Below, one piece after another: positions 1 through 11,274 of a DNA stretch of 64,000 bases. The DNA lies in the NCBI RefSeq assembly GCF_029784135.1, contig NC_073744.1, forward strand, positions 18,013,441 to 18,077,440. Reading direction: 5' to 3'. Numbering within the stretch: the first letter of the stretch is position 1; each line of letters begins with the position of its first letter. The translations under genes were made by a program, and so were the position numbers. Below the pieces are notes generated by a model. That model was not told the DNA's origin. It was given only the letters and a program-made list of their open reading frames with translations, and did no database searches. The stretch comes from Toxorhynchites rutilus septentrionalis. Taxonomy: Eukaryota > Arthropoda > Insecta > Diptera > Culicidae.

Positions 1-436
1 AGCTCTATTTTGCTTTTATAGATACAGTCGGGTGAAAGCTGTCGGCCTAATTTTTCGAGCTGTTTGGTTTGCTCGTTGCATTCCTGATGTTTTGCTTTAG
101 GAAACATCACGGCAACGTTTCAAAATATACAATTCGCAACACATGACGTTCGAGGAAAACCTCGATTCGATAAGATTCTATCGATTTACAAAATACGAAA
201 ATTTGCTCGGTGTGATAGTTAAAGGGATCGAACTGGGCGTTCGATTCAACTTACTTAATAGGGGCAAATATTTCCAATGGATAGTTCTTAAACCTCTAAG
301 TAATTGAGGAACATAATAATCATATTGTGTGTATTTTTATGGAAAATAAATGCACAGTCTGTGACGCCGTGCGCGAGTATGCGAGTTATGATTTTGCGCG
401 TGAGTACAGAAGGGTTAAAATTATGTTTTATCGTTT
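1..436. other. AT-rich stretch without recognised gene
   Basis: I see no recognisable coding region, RNA gene or element end here. The small open frames near 300-600 overlap the Tc1-like remnant that starts at about 441 and have no family signature. Confidence 0.4.
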
Positions 437-599
437 GTTCGCTTGTTCGCGACAAAATATGGACACCCCTAAACACTTACAGCTTCAGAAATACACCAAC
501 AATGAGTGAAATATTTTGCAGAGTGGTGAACGCATGTCTGTTTTTTCTGAAAATATTAGGTAGGGGGAAAATAATCCATTATTTTTGGGTGGAATAAAA

Positions 600-845
600 A
601 AAAAAGAATATGCTTCTGATTGTCCGATTTTGGTCAAATATGCACTGTTTTGTTGTAAAATATGTTGCCATTCTAAAGATAACTTCATAATGCCTCTCTC
701 ATAGATGTCTTGGTCCGTATTGGCGAAAAACTCTAGCAATAGATTGTTACAATCTTTTCTTGATCTCAATTTCTTATCACTCAGGAAGCTTCACAATGCG
801 AGAAAAAGGTGGTAATCACTAGATGCCAGGTCCGAACTATATGGT
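600..845 (-). pseudogene. Mariner transposase, C-terminal fragment
   Basis: On the minus strand this encodes remnants of the mariner catalytic C-terminus. A segment resembling SDLASSDYHLF (normally SPDLAPSDYHLF, with the third catalytic Asp) is followed, in another frame, by LLEFFANTDQDIYERGIMKL and a tail ending in QNSAYLT. These match the end of the intact-looking mariner at 58.1 kb in this window. The N-terminal two thirds are missing and there is at least one frameshift. It cannot encode an active enzyme. Confidence 0.6.
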
Positions 846-875
846 GGTTACTAAAGCCAGACGCTAAAAACAATC

Positions 876-1250
876 GTGTGCGGTCGCAATGAAAATCCGA
901 TTCTCTCGATAAGAAAGCATACCGAAAAGCTTGGATTTCCCCCAAGCAGTGTTCACAGTGTTTCAAAATCGTTCGATACTCGCTTGACATCGGCTAGGAA
1001 GAAGGGAAGCGGAACTAGAACGGATCTGAGATTCGTAGAAGACTTTGAACAGTTTCATTGTATGGTTTTTTACACTACCATGAAACGGAATGGCGTTTCA
1101 GAGCATTTAGAACAAAGAAAAAGGCTAAGGTTCCCAAAAAAACATTTAATATTTCAGGCCATATGCAGCTGTGGTCGAGCAAGTAAAAGGAAAACGGTGA
1201 ACAAGGATGCAGAAACGAATGTTTTGGTAAATTATTTGATAATTATTAAC
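876..1250 (+). pseudogene. Tc1-type transposase, broken fragments
   Basis: The frame opening at 876 contains KLGFPPSSVHSVSKSFDT followed by RKKGSG, which looks like the helix-turn-helix DNA-binding domain and GRPR-like linker of Tc1/DD37E transposases. A later segment, RFPKKHLIFQAICSCGRASK, aligns with AKKYMVWQAICSCGKRSA of the DD37E elements elsewhere in this window. The catalytic Asp segment between them and the C-terminal catalytic region are absent or deleted. It is a relic related to, but clearly diverged from, the 3.3-kb and 40.8-kb elements. Confidence 0.6.
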
Positions 1251-1781
1251 GCTACACACCTAAATGAAATAAAATTGTTTCATGGATTAAACTTCAAGCA
1301 TATTTGTTTTATTCCATAATTGAGGTGTCCATATTTTTTTGCGAACAAGCCTTACATTCATTTACTAATCACTTTTTGATAAGTCAAAGTTGGTAGACCG
1401 CAGCCTAATATTTGAACAGTTAGTCGCCCGTAAAGCCCAAAAGTTTGACCACCCCTGGTATAAAGGATCGTGTTTAATTTCTACACATTCTACGCTCGGC
1501 CGTATACTATTTCATATCTGCGTCGAAATTATTTTGAACCGCTCGGAAAATTTATCTTTGGGAATACTTGATAAGTCTTTTTTTTTCCATTTTGCTGTTC
1601 AAATTAAAACATTCAAGCTATCATTAATTTCCCTAAGGTTTCACCAGTGTTCACACTTCCCTCTTTATATTCCTCATTTTATTTTGACAAATTATCCCAT
1701 CAATAGGAAGTATCCTGTGTCGGGCGCACGTAGAGAGCATTGCAGACTGCAACATCCCAATTATGAGAACACTTGTAATAC

Positions 1782-1873
1782 TAATCTCGAGCCAACCGCG
1801 AGTAATCGGCTACATATTACTAACAGGCTGACGCCATATGAGCCTAAATAAAATATATATATTTTGGAAAAAA
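1782..1873 (+). mobile_element. 3' tail of an I-type non-LTR retrotransposon (worn)
   Basis: The stretch shares the CTCGAG..ACCGCGAGTAATCGG block and following text with the 3' UTR of the retrotransposon at 59.2-63.26 kb and with the tail at 21.2 kb. It ends in AATAAAATATATA and an A-run near 1865-1872. It is strongly 5' truncated. I did not find clear target-site duplications. Confidence 0.5.
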
Positions 1874-3327
1874 AGTTATCCCATCGAGACTTATATGTAT
1901 ATAGTCATTTCTAAATATTTTCCGAGATCTTCGACATCTTTGCTCTACTTCCGAGGCTCCCAATCATCTCTGATTTACAAGCAATTCGTATGACTAGATG
2001 TAGTTTTCGCGATATCAGTCCAAACTGAAATATGCGTTGGCATGCCAAATGACCTAAAACAGTGTCTATGTTTTGTTCTTTCGATTGAGTGGTAACGCAT
2101 GTTATTGAAGCGACGATTTTAGTGCACATTCGGCGATATCTCCAAATTCCTATACCGTTTTCCCAGTGCACAGTGGGGAATCGCTGGCCATCAGGCAAAA
2201 AACGTCAACTGTTTCGTAATATGTTTCCTTTCTTGCTCTAATATTCAAGTGCTTAAATTCCACATATGAGCACAATATCATATAAATTTGATTTCATAAA
2301 ATCTGATTTTTTTATGGTTTTTCAAAGCTTGGCATATTGACGTTTTTTGATAATTTTTTGGAAGAAAGAACATTACTTTGATACGCTCTGCAGATTCAAT
2401 GATAGCTTGGATTTGTTTGGCGTCAAAGGAAAAGTTGTTCGAAAAACTATATCTAAATTTTTACAATATTTAAATTTTACCTAGGATTCAATTAAATCAA
2501 AATCATAATAATCCTTTGATGAAAATGTTCGTATCACAGTAATCTGTAGAGGATGAAATATAAATTTGGGCTAAACATCACAAAATTTATCATAAAAAGT
2601 TATAAAAAATTGTGTGATTAAAAAAAGAATAAAAGTAGGGTAGAGTGAAAAAATATTTATGAAATCGAAATCATATCAAACAAATTTATCACTCAGAGCA
2701 TATTAAAAAACAATAATTATTGAGAACATTCAGTCCTTTTCAATTGCTGAACAAAATTCGCTGTCACACAATAGTCCGTTTCAAGGTTGATTTTACTTCG
2801 TACTCCTTTGCAAACAGAAGTAAAGCACTCAGTGAAAATACCGCATCTCTTCAGTTTCATATGCAACGTTGTGTGATTCCAGTGTCAATGTTTCTACGAT
2901 TCGTTCAAAATAGATATCAGCTATATCTAGAAAAACAAATTCATAATTTCGTTGAGTTTTATTATGGAGCCTTCAACTTCAGCGGTATCACACAACTCAA
3001 CGTCGAGTAAGTTGCAAGTCCAATGAGTACTAACAAGAACAACTGACAGAAGGTTGAATTAGCATACAAAAAATGGGAAATGAAACAAACAATGATCAGC
3101 TTGAGTACACTCAGTTAACAAGAATTACTCCAAAGTTATTTTCACTCCGTGTTTTGAAGAAATTTTTAACTATATTAATTTATCACTCAGATGAAAAAAA
3201 ATCCTCATTTTTCAAATCAGGCTGCGAGCCGCATGAACAAAGTTGGAGGTGGCCGCAGGATGGCCACCACTGCTTCGGATAATTCATTTTTACACACTGA
3301 TAAAAAATTTGAGCCAAATCGGTCGAA
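1874..3327. other. AT-rich intergenic DNA, no recognised element
   Basis: No convincing coding signal, structural RNA or element termini were seen. Short open frames at 1911-2198 (minus) and 2720-3010 (plus) have no recognisable motifs and are probably chance. Confidence 0.4.
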
Positions 3328-3329
3328 TA

Positions 3330-4627
3330 AAGGGTGTGTCACATCAAATTGCATCACGGAAAAAACGCTGTAGAAATTCGCCCAGTAGACCGATCCTTTT
3401 GAAAATTTTAGACAGTAAAATAAAAACTATTAAACAACTTTTGGTATTTTCTTTTTATTCATACTTCGAGCCCAAGCCCGTATGCTCGCACCTTCCTCTT
3501 TACCCCGTCCATAAGGTTCTGTACAACGTCAGGTTGTAGTTTTTTTTGAACAGAAATCCATTTTCTCTTGAAGTCCGCCTCCAATTTGACAACTTTTGGG
3601 TTCTTCCGGAGGGCCTGCTTCATAATCTCCCAATATTTTTCTATTGGGCGAAGCTCCGGCGCGTTGGGCGGGTTCATTTCCTTTGGTACGAAGGTGACCC
3701 CGTTGGCTTCGTACCACTCCAACACGTCCTTTGAATAGTGGCACGAAGCGAGATCCGGCCAGAAGATGGTCGGGCCCTCGTGCTGCTTCAATAGTGGTAG
3801 TAAGCGCTTCTGTAGACACTCCTTAAGGTAAACCTGCCCGTTTACCGTGCCGGTCATCACGAAGGGGGCGCTCCGCTTTCCGCAAGAGCAGATCGCTTGC
3901 CACACCATGTACTTTTTGGCAAACTTGGATAGTTTCTGCTTGCGAATCTCCTCCGGAACGCTGAATTTGTCCTCTGCGGAGAAGAACAAGAGGCCCGGCA
4001 GCTGACGAAAGTCCGCTTTGACGTAGGTTTCGTCGTCCATTACCAGGCAATGTGGCTTCGTCAGCATTTCGGTGTACAGCTTCCGGGCTCGCGTCTTCCC
4101 CACCATGTTTTGCCTTTCGTCGCGGTTAGGAGCCTTCTGAACCTTGTATGTACGCAGGCCCTCCCGCTGCTTGGTCCGCTGGACGAATGAACTTCACAAA
4201 ATCAGCTTATTGGCGACATCCCGGACCGAACTTCTCGGATCACGTCTAAACTGCTTAACTACGCGCTTGTGATCTTTTTCACTGACGAAGCATCCATTTT
4301 TGCCGTTCTTCACCTTCCGGTCGATGGTTAGGTTCTCGAAGTATCGTTTTAGTACTCTGCTGACCGTGGATTGGACGATTCCCAGCATCTTACCGATGTC
4401 CCGATGTGACAACTCCGGATTCTCGAAATGAGTGCGCAGGATTAATTCACGACGCTCTTTTTCGTTCGACGACATTTTTCCAAATTTACGAAAAATTGAC
4501 AGTGAAGCATGGCCAACGTGATCTATACACTCTTATCTGATTATAAGCGAAAGCTGAAGATATAATTCCTAAAAATTAAATTTCTACAGCGTTTTTTCCG
4601 TGATGCAATTTGATGTGACACACCCTT
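3330..4627 (-). mobile_element. DD37E Tc1/mariner transposon, copy 1
   Basis: A complete 1298-bp element flanked by TA on both sides (3328-3329 and 4628-4629). Its terminal inverted repeats are 49 bp and match exactly (3330-3378 and 4579-4627), beginning AAGGGTGTGTCACATC. It carries one transposase gene on the minus strand. The catalytic spacing is D-D-37-E, the signature of the ITmD37E family described from mosquitoes. The perfect repeats point to a fairly recent insertion, but the transposase has a premature stop. A close relative sits at 40777-42077. Confidence 0.93.
3459..4475 (-). pseudogene. DD37E transposase with one in-frame stop
   Basis: The 339-codon frame (start 4475, final stop 3459-3461) would encode a cut-and-paste transposase. 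Residues about 1-60 form a helix-turn-helix (LSHRDIGKMLGIVQSTVSRV) that binds the terminal repeats. The catalytic residues lie in CLVMDDETYVKADF (first Asp), FWPDLASCHYS (second Asp) and LRPIEKYW (Glu), with 37 residues between the last two. The frame is intact except for a TGA at 4194-4196, just after the DNA-binding region. The copy at 40.8 kb has a Ser codon there, so a single base change explains the stop. As it stands the gene gives a 93-residue DNA-binding fragment, or a 215-residue catalytic part if translation restarted at 4106. Confidence 0.9.
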
Positions 4628-4844
4628 TATATCATGAGATATCTATACCACGAGCTGAAAAAACATGGTTTCAAGAGAAACGCGTTAAAAAATTCGTACA
4701 CCAATACCTATATCCCTTGAGGTGACCTCATACTTTTGGCTGTAACTTTCCAACGAAATCAATTATCGAAAAATTCTTTTAGGACAACATTTCTGAGGGC
4801 ATAAACTTCCCAAAAATACTTTAATAATTTTGTTTTTGTATATT

Positions 4845-4908
4845 GAGCTTGAGCTTGAGCTTGAGCTCGGGTAGACTGTACAATTCGTAGTTGCTCTCCG
4901 TGAATTTC
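4845..4908. mobile_element. 64-bp GAGCTT-rich insertion with 24-bp target duplication
   Basis: The insert starts with four copies of GAGCTT and continues to CTCTCCGTGAATTTC. It is bracketed by a 24-bp direct repeat (4821-4844 and 4909-4932) with a single mismatch. The related Helitron at 63.4 kb lacks this insert, giving an empty-site comparison. A long duplication around a short, repeat-started body suggests a severely 5'-truncated retroposon or SINE. I cannot name the family with certainty. Confidence 0.65.
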
Positions 4909-5202
4909 TTAATAATTTTGTGTTTGTATATTACGCATAAATTTGGTTTGAAAAATACATATACAGTCAACTCTCCCTAACTCGATGGATTTCATGGCAC
5001 CTTCGATTCTACAAGCATTCTTCTCTCCATAACTCGATACCTCCCTTACTCGATGGGTTTTGATTCATTTTTCCATAGATTTTCACCTCCCTAACTCGAT
5101 TGATTTTCGCGTACATGATTTTATGCGTTATTACCTCTGATTTCAATTGCTCTTGAAAGTGCAGACGGAGTGTTCGTGTCATCAAGCAATTTCTTTTCAA
5201 GT

Positions 5203-5996
5203 ATGGGAAACCACGAAAAATCTTTTAAGCGAACAATTAAAACGCTAACCATTGCGCAACGTTTGGGCATCAACGAGAAGATCGAAAAGTATGGACGGAA
5301 GGTGTCTGAAGCGGCAAAAAATTTCAGTATTGTACAATGTACGGTATCAACAATATTCAAACTAAAGTAAAAATGGAATCGGAATGGAAAATTGAATCTA
5401 GACCAAAAGCATATAAGGTTGGTCATTATCGAAAAGCTGGAGCGGTTTGTCTTATCAAGCCAGAGAGAATAATTTACCTCTCTCAGGTTCAATTCTTCGG
5501 GATATGGCTTACGAATTTGTCCAGAAACTGGGAATTCCCAACTTTAAAGCACAACAAACATGGACGGAAGCAATAAACTACCGTTGCTGATCAATGGGAA
5601 GAGTAAAAACCCACGATGTTTCACAAAGAAGAAGTCATTACCAGTGATATACGAGAGCAACACCAAGGTCTGGATGGCCTTAATGCTCTTTGAAGAATGG
5701 ATCATGCAATTTGACGAAAAAAATTTCGGAATGGAAATAGAAAGGTATTATTTCTGGAATTATGTGTTATGGTAATGTATCTTACTTATATCTATTTCTT
5801 CTCAAAGGTGGTCATGTTCGTTGATAACTATACAGCGCACCCAAAATCTCTCCGACCAAAGCTCAAATCGATAACCAGTGATTACAATTGGTCTAGTTAC
5901 AATTTTTCCACAAATCTTTGCTTCCGTAGCTCAGCAGCTGGACTTCGACAAAATCAAGAACCTGAATCAGTACTATCGTCATCTTCGATTAATTAG
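5203..5996 (+). pseudogene. Pogo/Tigger transposase, several frameshifts
   Basis: The N-terminal part (5203-5370) encodes a CENP-B/pogo helix-turn-helix: KTLTIAQRLGINEKIEKYG then VSEAAKNFSIVQCTVSTIF. Further on, in other frames, come LLINGKSKNPRCF and SLPVIYESNTKVWM, then FEEWIMQFDEK (about 5575-5730). The segment at 5810-5870 gives KVVMFVDNYTAH, containing the second catalytic Asp of the pogo DDE domain. The third acidic residue and the usual C-terminal part could not be placed. The frame changes at least three times, so no full protein can be made. Confidence 0.75.
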
Positions 5997-6636
5997 TTCG
6001 ATTAGTTGAACGAAAACTGCAAGAAATGGAGGATATTTGTCCTTTTCAACCTTCATGCTATTCAGCATTCTTACTGTATTTTAATGCACTCTAGGACTCT
6101 TCAGATATACCGGGTGAAATTGAAATACTTTCACCCTCTAAACCAATAAGGTTAAATCTGAGAATATTTAAAATGGCTTCAGGAAGCAGAATTGTCCTTC
6201 AATGATGATGGGGATATTCCGCTGGCATAATGAATGCGTCGTGAGCTTGCTGATGTCGACAGGTACAGTACCGTTCGATTGCTCAATGTCTTTTAATGAT
6301 TAGTGCAAAAAGGACCAAAACGTGATTTGCTGTGATCTGATGCCAGATACCGATATACTGGAAAGTGTTGAAAAAGCTGAGAAAAACGCTGAAGATAGTA
6401 GTTCTATTGAAATGGAGAATATTCAGGAAGGTTCAGTTAATTGTGTCGAAATTACATCTTCGAATGTTAATTCAAACCTGAAGAATATGTCCGCAATATT
6501 GAAATCAACTGAAAATGTTCCTGTGAAACTATTCGAACATTTCTTTGTGATTGAACAGTTCCAGCGTGATCGTTACAATTCAGTTTGAATAACATACTTA
6601 ATCAATATTTTCTTTGTTAACCTAATTCCTCATGCA

Positions 6637-7310
6637 GGTCGGACTCGATTATGTACAAACTCGATTATATATGATTCGATTATGTAAAATTTAGGACTCG
6701 AATCTATACAGCTTGAAAAAAAAAGTTTTTTTTGTAATTCAAATATGAATAATTTCAAGAAAAAAAAATTACCTTTCAACATTAAAGTGAAATTTAAGTG
6801 GCTTTTATAAGTACAGTGGGTTAAAAATCGTGATTTTTGAAGATTTTGATTGAATTGTCATCAGAAATTTTTATATCGATATTGCAGCGAAATTAAGAGA
6901 ACAAAGTGTAGAGGGGTTAGAGAGTTTTAATTTGATTGATAGAAACTATCAAGTTTAGTATACATTTTTGGGATAAAATTAATAATTACAAATTAAAAAA
7001 AAATGACTTTTAAATTTTCCACTTCTAAAATGTTATTTTAATCCACTAATTTGTTCCACTACTATATCCTGTACCAAATTTTCTCAACTTTCAAATGAAA
7101 GCAACAGAATCGGCTTACGTAGCGTACTTTTCAATGTAAAGTCAGTTTGAAGCAGCAGAATCCGAAACAAAGAAAAAGTTCTATAACTCTGTCATCGTTG
7201 AAATTCGAACATATGCGTAAAAGGATTTTTTTTTCGTGAAATATAACCGTCTATCACCTCCTGAGAGATTCTGAAAAAAATATTTTTTTTATATGAGAAA
7301 GGTGTTTTTT
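6637..7310 (+). mobile_element. Non-autonomous repeat of the CGGACTCGATTATATACA family
   Basis: The left end reads CAGGTCGGACTCGATTATG, followed by further ACTCGATTATATA repeats. The body matches the reverse complement of 53318-53621, including the motif AACATATGCGTAAAAG. The internal block at about 6800-7190 is absent from that copy. The right end is not clear. CAG at the end plus a probable TA target fits a pogo-type MITE. Confidence 0.6.
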
Positions 7311-7366
7311 CTCTTTAAGGGAATGAATCCAAAATTCATACCATAATTGGGACACTTACCCTAATA

Positions 7367-7720
7367 CACCCAGTTTTTTTTTAACGCGGGGGATACGTAC
7401 CTCGTAAAAAAACGTAAAAAACCGAGTTGATTGGAAAATCCGCGTAAAAAAACCATGTCACCTAATCCTAATCAAATGGGACTATCTCTACGTAGAACGG
7501 AAGTAAAAAGTTGAGTACTGCTCGCTTCCGGAAACCCGTAGTTTTTTTTCCTGCAATTTCGTTGGTTACTGGTAGCTATAGTTCGGTTTTCCTCCTGAAT
7601 GAGGTCATCTGCTGTTGCTAGAAGATTCCGCGTAAAAAAAATCGCATTAATTGGAAAATCCGCATAAAAAAACTCGTGAAAAAACCGCGCAAAAATACCG
7701 CGTAAAAAAAATCTGGGTGT
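7367..7720. mobile_element. 354-bp MITE with CACCCAG ends
   Basis: The ends are CACCCAGTTTTTTTTTAACG on the left and, reverse-complemented, CACCCAGATTTTTTTTACGC on the right, flanked by TA (7365-7366 and 7721-7722). Internal GCGTAAAAAAA motifs are repeated in direct orientation. There is no coding capacity. It lies within the pogo-type element. Confidence 0.75.
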
Positions 7721-7827
7721 ATATGACAATTTATGACATAAAAAAAATATGAAAAAATGTTCTGTATCTCGGTACCTCCCTAACTCGATGGTCCCCTTGG
7801 ATATCGAGTTAGGGAGAGTGGACTGTA

Positions 7828-10227
7828 TAATCAATTTTCACCTATAACTGATATTTTTAATCGCGATATTTGTGGTTTTATATAAAAAAATATCAAATAA
7901 ATGATCCGTCGTTCGTTTTTCAAATAGTACGAATTTATTTACGTTGCTAAATGCTAGAAGGCACTTCGTCCTCTTCATCGAACTTTCACCCCATACATAC
8001 GCAAGTAACCTCAATTTGACTTAAGCTAGGCGCATCGCCGGTGAGCTGGGAGCCTTTTTGGATGAGCACAATGAATTATTGGAATTATTCTAAACACACA
8101 CATGCTCGGAATGCGAAGTAACAATCACGCTATTGTGGTCAATCCTGATAAAAAAACGACTGGAAAACACGCCACAAGAAAATCCAATGCGCCACAGTTT
8201 GAATTAATTAATTAATATTTTAAAACATGTGGTTTGAATTAATATTTTAAAACATGTGGTTTGAGGAGACAAGACAAAAAAGAGAGCGCACTCCACAGAT
8301 TCTTATACGTGTCGTTTGATGAATTGACGCAGTCAGGACAACGTCATTCTACGATGTCTTAAGCTGTGCCAATAATCCATGGTCAACATATACGAAAAGG
8401 TAGAGCACGAACGACTGCGATTCCTAAGACACAATCAACAGAATACATTCACTTGCGAGATGCTATCATGAGTAACACCGATACAGCCATTGTTCAAACG
8501 ACAGCACGTGCGTTCAAACAAAAGAAATTATGTCCTTAATGAGTTCCATTACAATATTGCACGTGTTCCGTCCAACATGTTGCTGGATGTATTCGGTTGA
8601 ATGACAAAAGCAAGGATTATCTTATACGCACATTTTTAGTTTTTGTGATAGAGTAATTTCTTCGGAAATATCAAATCCATCTACTGATCAGCTGTTCTCC
8701 TGTATTCTGAAATCTAATCGAGTCAGAATTACCTGTACGGATTGCAACTCAAGTTCAATCGAGTTGTGAAAAAGGTGGCAGCCTTGCCATGCAATTCGAC
8801 AATGAGCTAATTCTGTGTAGCGAAAATGGTAACAATTCTCGGGTGAAATAAACACGCTTTTAGAACAAAAATTATAATTGAAAAAATGAATGTTGAGCAA
8901 GTGTGAAATGCAATAGATTCCCTATTCCATCCGGATCCTTATCCCCGTCCAAATCACTCCTTCCAATTCAGAATGCAATGTGTGGTGTACAACACAACGA
9001 CAGACATCAGCATATACCAACTTACAGCATGATACGCCTACAAACAAATATGTGCATACAATCGGTGAATACCAATATCATATTCGCCATTCCATATCCA
9101 ACCTCCAAATGTGATAGATCGCGATTCCAATTTCAACGTGTAACCGTGAAGCATCGCAATAAATCAAGGTTTATGTTCAAATAGTATACCAAGTATTGAA
9201 TTCTCCAACAAGACACATCCAAATGGTTTGGGCTTCCATAAGTCCAAAGTGCAACGAATATCCAGATTCCTGAGCTATCAAAATCCAGCCATCCTTCGAA
9301 GGATGTGATCCACCAAGGTGTGTGATCCACCAAGGACTCTAAGGAAATAATGAAGATAGTCTCTAATATGTGTTCTGTGTAATAGGAAAACACATTCACA
9401 AATTGTCTCTGGTAAAGATTTCATATTATGGGTAAAGTTTCGAAGGAACGGCAAAGAAATTAATAGAAAAAACGTTTAGTTAGGACTGTCTTCTAAGTAT
9501 TTAAACAACATGGAGTAATTATTTTCATTCAAATTTTAGCAATTCAGAATTGCTTTCGTGTCTGCTAATCTGATTAAAAGTAAATTGCTCCACGAACACG
9601 GATTAATTATTTGTATGTTTACTTAGCGCCAAGGCAAGATTGCTATGTTTCATAGCACGATTTAACTTAGGTCGGTCGGATTTCAGAATGCAAAATACGA
9701 ATCGTAAGATCCGATCGAGATTCAAAGCAAGCGAATTCCGGAATATTGGTGGGTGTTCGATATTATTACCACAAACATGATTCATTGCCTACGTGGTGAT
9801 CTAAATCTTGTATCACCTTGCATGGTAGATGGAAGATGTTCAAGGCGTTTTCCAAAAAGCATGAACGGGACCCAGCACTTATAAATTTAGCCGTTCATAT
9901 TAAAAACAGCAGCTATATTTCATTTTTCCATTTTACAGCAAAAATATACTACTCATCGTCTAAAGCGCTCCTTTTCTCGGTATGTCATATATTTCATCTC
10001 CATCTCCACATCACACTCGGGTTCGGGAAGTCCACGTTCCCACGATTCGATACAATACACGGTCAAACCTTCACGTATCTGCTCGATATCCACGTGGAAT
10101 CTATCCTTCATCAATCACAATCGATTAATTTTATAGATCGTTAAAACATTCAAACACACTTACAGTACATCAAAATCTTCACTAGAAATAATTTATATGG
10201 CAGAACAACGTTTTCCAAGTCAGCTAG
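7828..10227 (+). mobile_element. Helitron, longest copy (H1), decayed
   Basis: The 3' end reads CAGAACAACG..CAAGTCAGCTAG with T following, matching the Helitron CTAG^T rule and the ends at 57395 and 51782. Sequence from 7828 matches the reverse complement of 57395-58037 at its 5' and 3' parts. The middle contains Rep-helicase remnants, also seen in H2 (16.2 kb). Its 5' part continues upstream of the pogo-type insertion (about 4790-4963). The open frames at 8688-8900, 9133-9399 and 9818-10144 are probably decayed pieces of this element. Confidence 0.75.
8290..8475 (+). pseudogene. Helitron Rep-helicase fragment
   Basis: This runs parallel to 16500-16725, where the frame is better kept. Decayed translation includes CANNPWST, VEHERLRFLRHNQQ-like text and EYIHLRDAIM. 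EYIHLRDAI is typical of the region just after the replication-initiator domain in animal Helitron proteins. Frameshifts and stops interrupt it. The Rep catalytic tyrosines could not be located. Confidence 0.6.
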
Positions 10228-10248
10228 TAATAAAATAATTTTTTTTTC

Positions 10249-10319
10249 GTTTGTATACTGGATTCGATTATATACAGTGAAAAAAATTTAAAACTATATA
10301 CTATCGAGTCCGCCCTGTA
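10249..10319. repeat. Short hairpin of the CGGACTCGATTATATACA family
   Basis: The left arm GGATTCGATTATATACAGT is followed by a short spacer and the right arm ACTATATACTATCGAGTCC, then GCCCTGTA. The two arms pair over about 19 bases. Similar hairpins lie at 15343-15414 and 57306-57360. They look like the collapsed ends of the MITE family at 6637 and 53318. Confidence 0.6.
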
Positions 10320-11274
10320 ATAATTTATTAGCATTCGTTTTAGCGCTTTTTTAGCGCTTTAATAGGATTTTTAGACGGAGAAATTTTGATCGAATGGAAT
10401 ATTACCCTTTCGTCTTGAATTACGATTTTTCATAAAATTATGATCGTTCAGCAAATTGTGAAGCAGGTTCGGAAGATTGAAAAAATACTGTAAAAGGCCG
10501 ATTTTTTGCTTTGGCAAAAAAAAAATTTATATATCAATTTAACAGCAACACCAAAAGCAGGTTTTTGCAGTGTTTTGAAAAGTCTATAAGAAAAGACTAT
10601 AATGTTACAATCACTGCACCGTTTACACCACGAATATGCCTGATACTTTTTACTACCAGTGCTATTAGCATTGAAGTGCTTCTATAGATTCCTCATTATT
10701 TTGGTCAATAGATAAGGAAAAACAATTGATCGTATCAATATGAAATATCGAATATATTAGGCTGAAACTTATCTGCTAATATAAGTACTTGCCGCAATAT
10801 TTGCAAAATTACAATAGGTTATCTAAAACATTACAAATAACCCCCTTTTGACATTTATTTAAAAACTTATGTAAATACTTAATTTTTTTTTTCGTCAGAT
10901 ACCGTGTATGCCTATGCTGTGCGATCGTCAGTTCATGAAATATTGATTCATTTTCGGCTCTGGTGGTGATGTAAAATGGGTATACTCTCTACGCATACTG
11001 AAACATCGGTTCTTCTGTTCCTTTCATTTCTGCTGACAATATTGTCAATAAAAGTATTTTTTTTTCATTTAATCCTTTGCGGTCAGAATTATTATCCCGT
11101 GAAAGAAATCCTTTTGTCTCCCGTGAAAGAGACCCTCTGTTTGCCTTGAACGTAATAAACTGTGCACAAGTTACATTTTTTATACGTTATGTGTGTTCTA
11201 AGAACGTTTTTAGTCCAATTTTAAGCTCTGATTGACGTGGCCCGATCCTAGGACAAGATCCAAGGGTAAGATCG
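10320..11274. other. AT-rich intergenic DNA
   Basis: No gene or clear element end was recognised. The stretch lies between the Helitron/hairpin relics and palindrome-ended copy A. Confidence 0.4.

Larger units (their letters stand above)
441..1351 (+). mobile_element. Degraded Tc1-like transposon remnant with inverted ends
   Basis: The left end (about 441-470) reads CTTGTTCGCGACAAAATATG then GACACC. The right end (about 1324-1351), reverse-complemented, reads CTTGTTCGCAAAAAAATATG then GACACC, so the two form imperfect terminal inverted repeats. Between them lie fragments of a Tc1-type transposase on the plus strand and, at 600-845, a mariner C-terminal fragment on the other strand. The simplest reading is an old Tc1-like element that later received a mariner fragment. 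Exact ends and the TA duplication are uncertain because both sides are worn. Confidence 0.55.
4964..7825 (+). mobile_element. Dead pogo/Tigger-type DNA transposon
   Basis: The left end reads CAGTCAACTCTCCCTAACTC. The right end, reverse-complemented, reads CAGTCCACTCTCCCTAACTC. Both are flanked by TA (4962-4963 and 7826-7827). Subterminal copies of CTCCCTAACTCGAT occur several times near both ends. Inside are fragments of a pogo-type transposase (5203-5996), an insertion of another repeat family (from 6637) and a MITE (7367-7720). The element itself sits inside a Helitron whose sequence resumes on each side. Confidence 0.8.
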
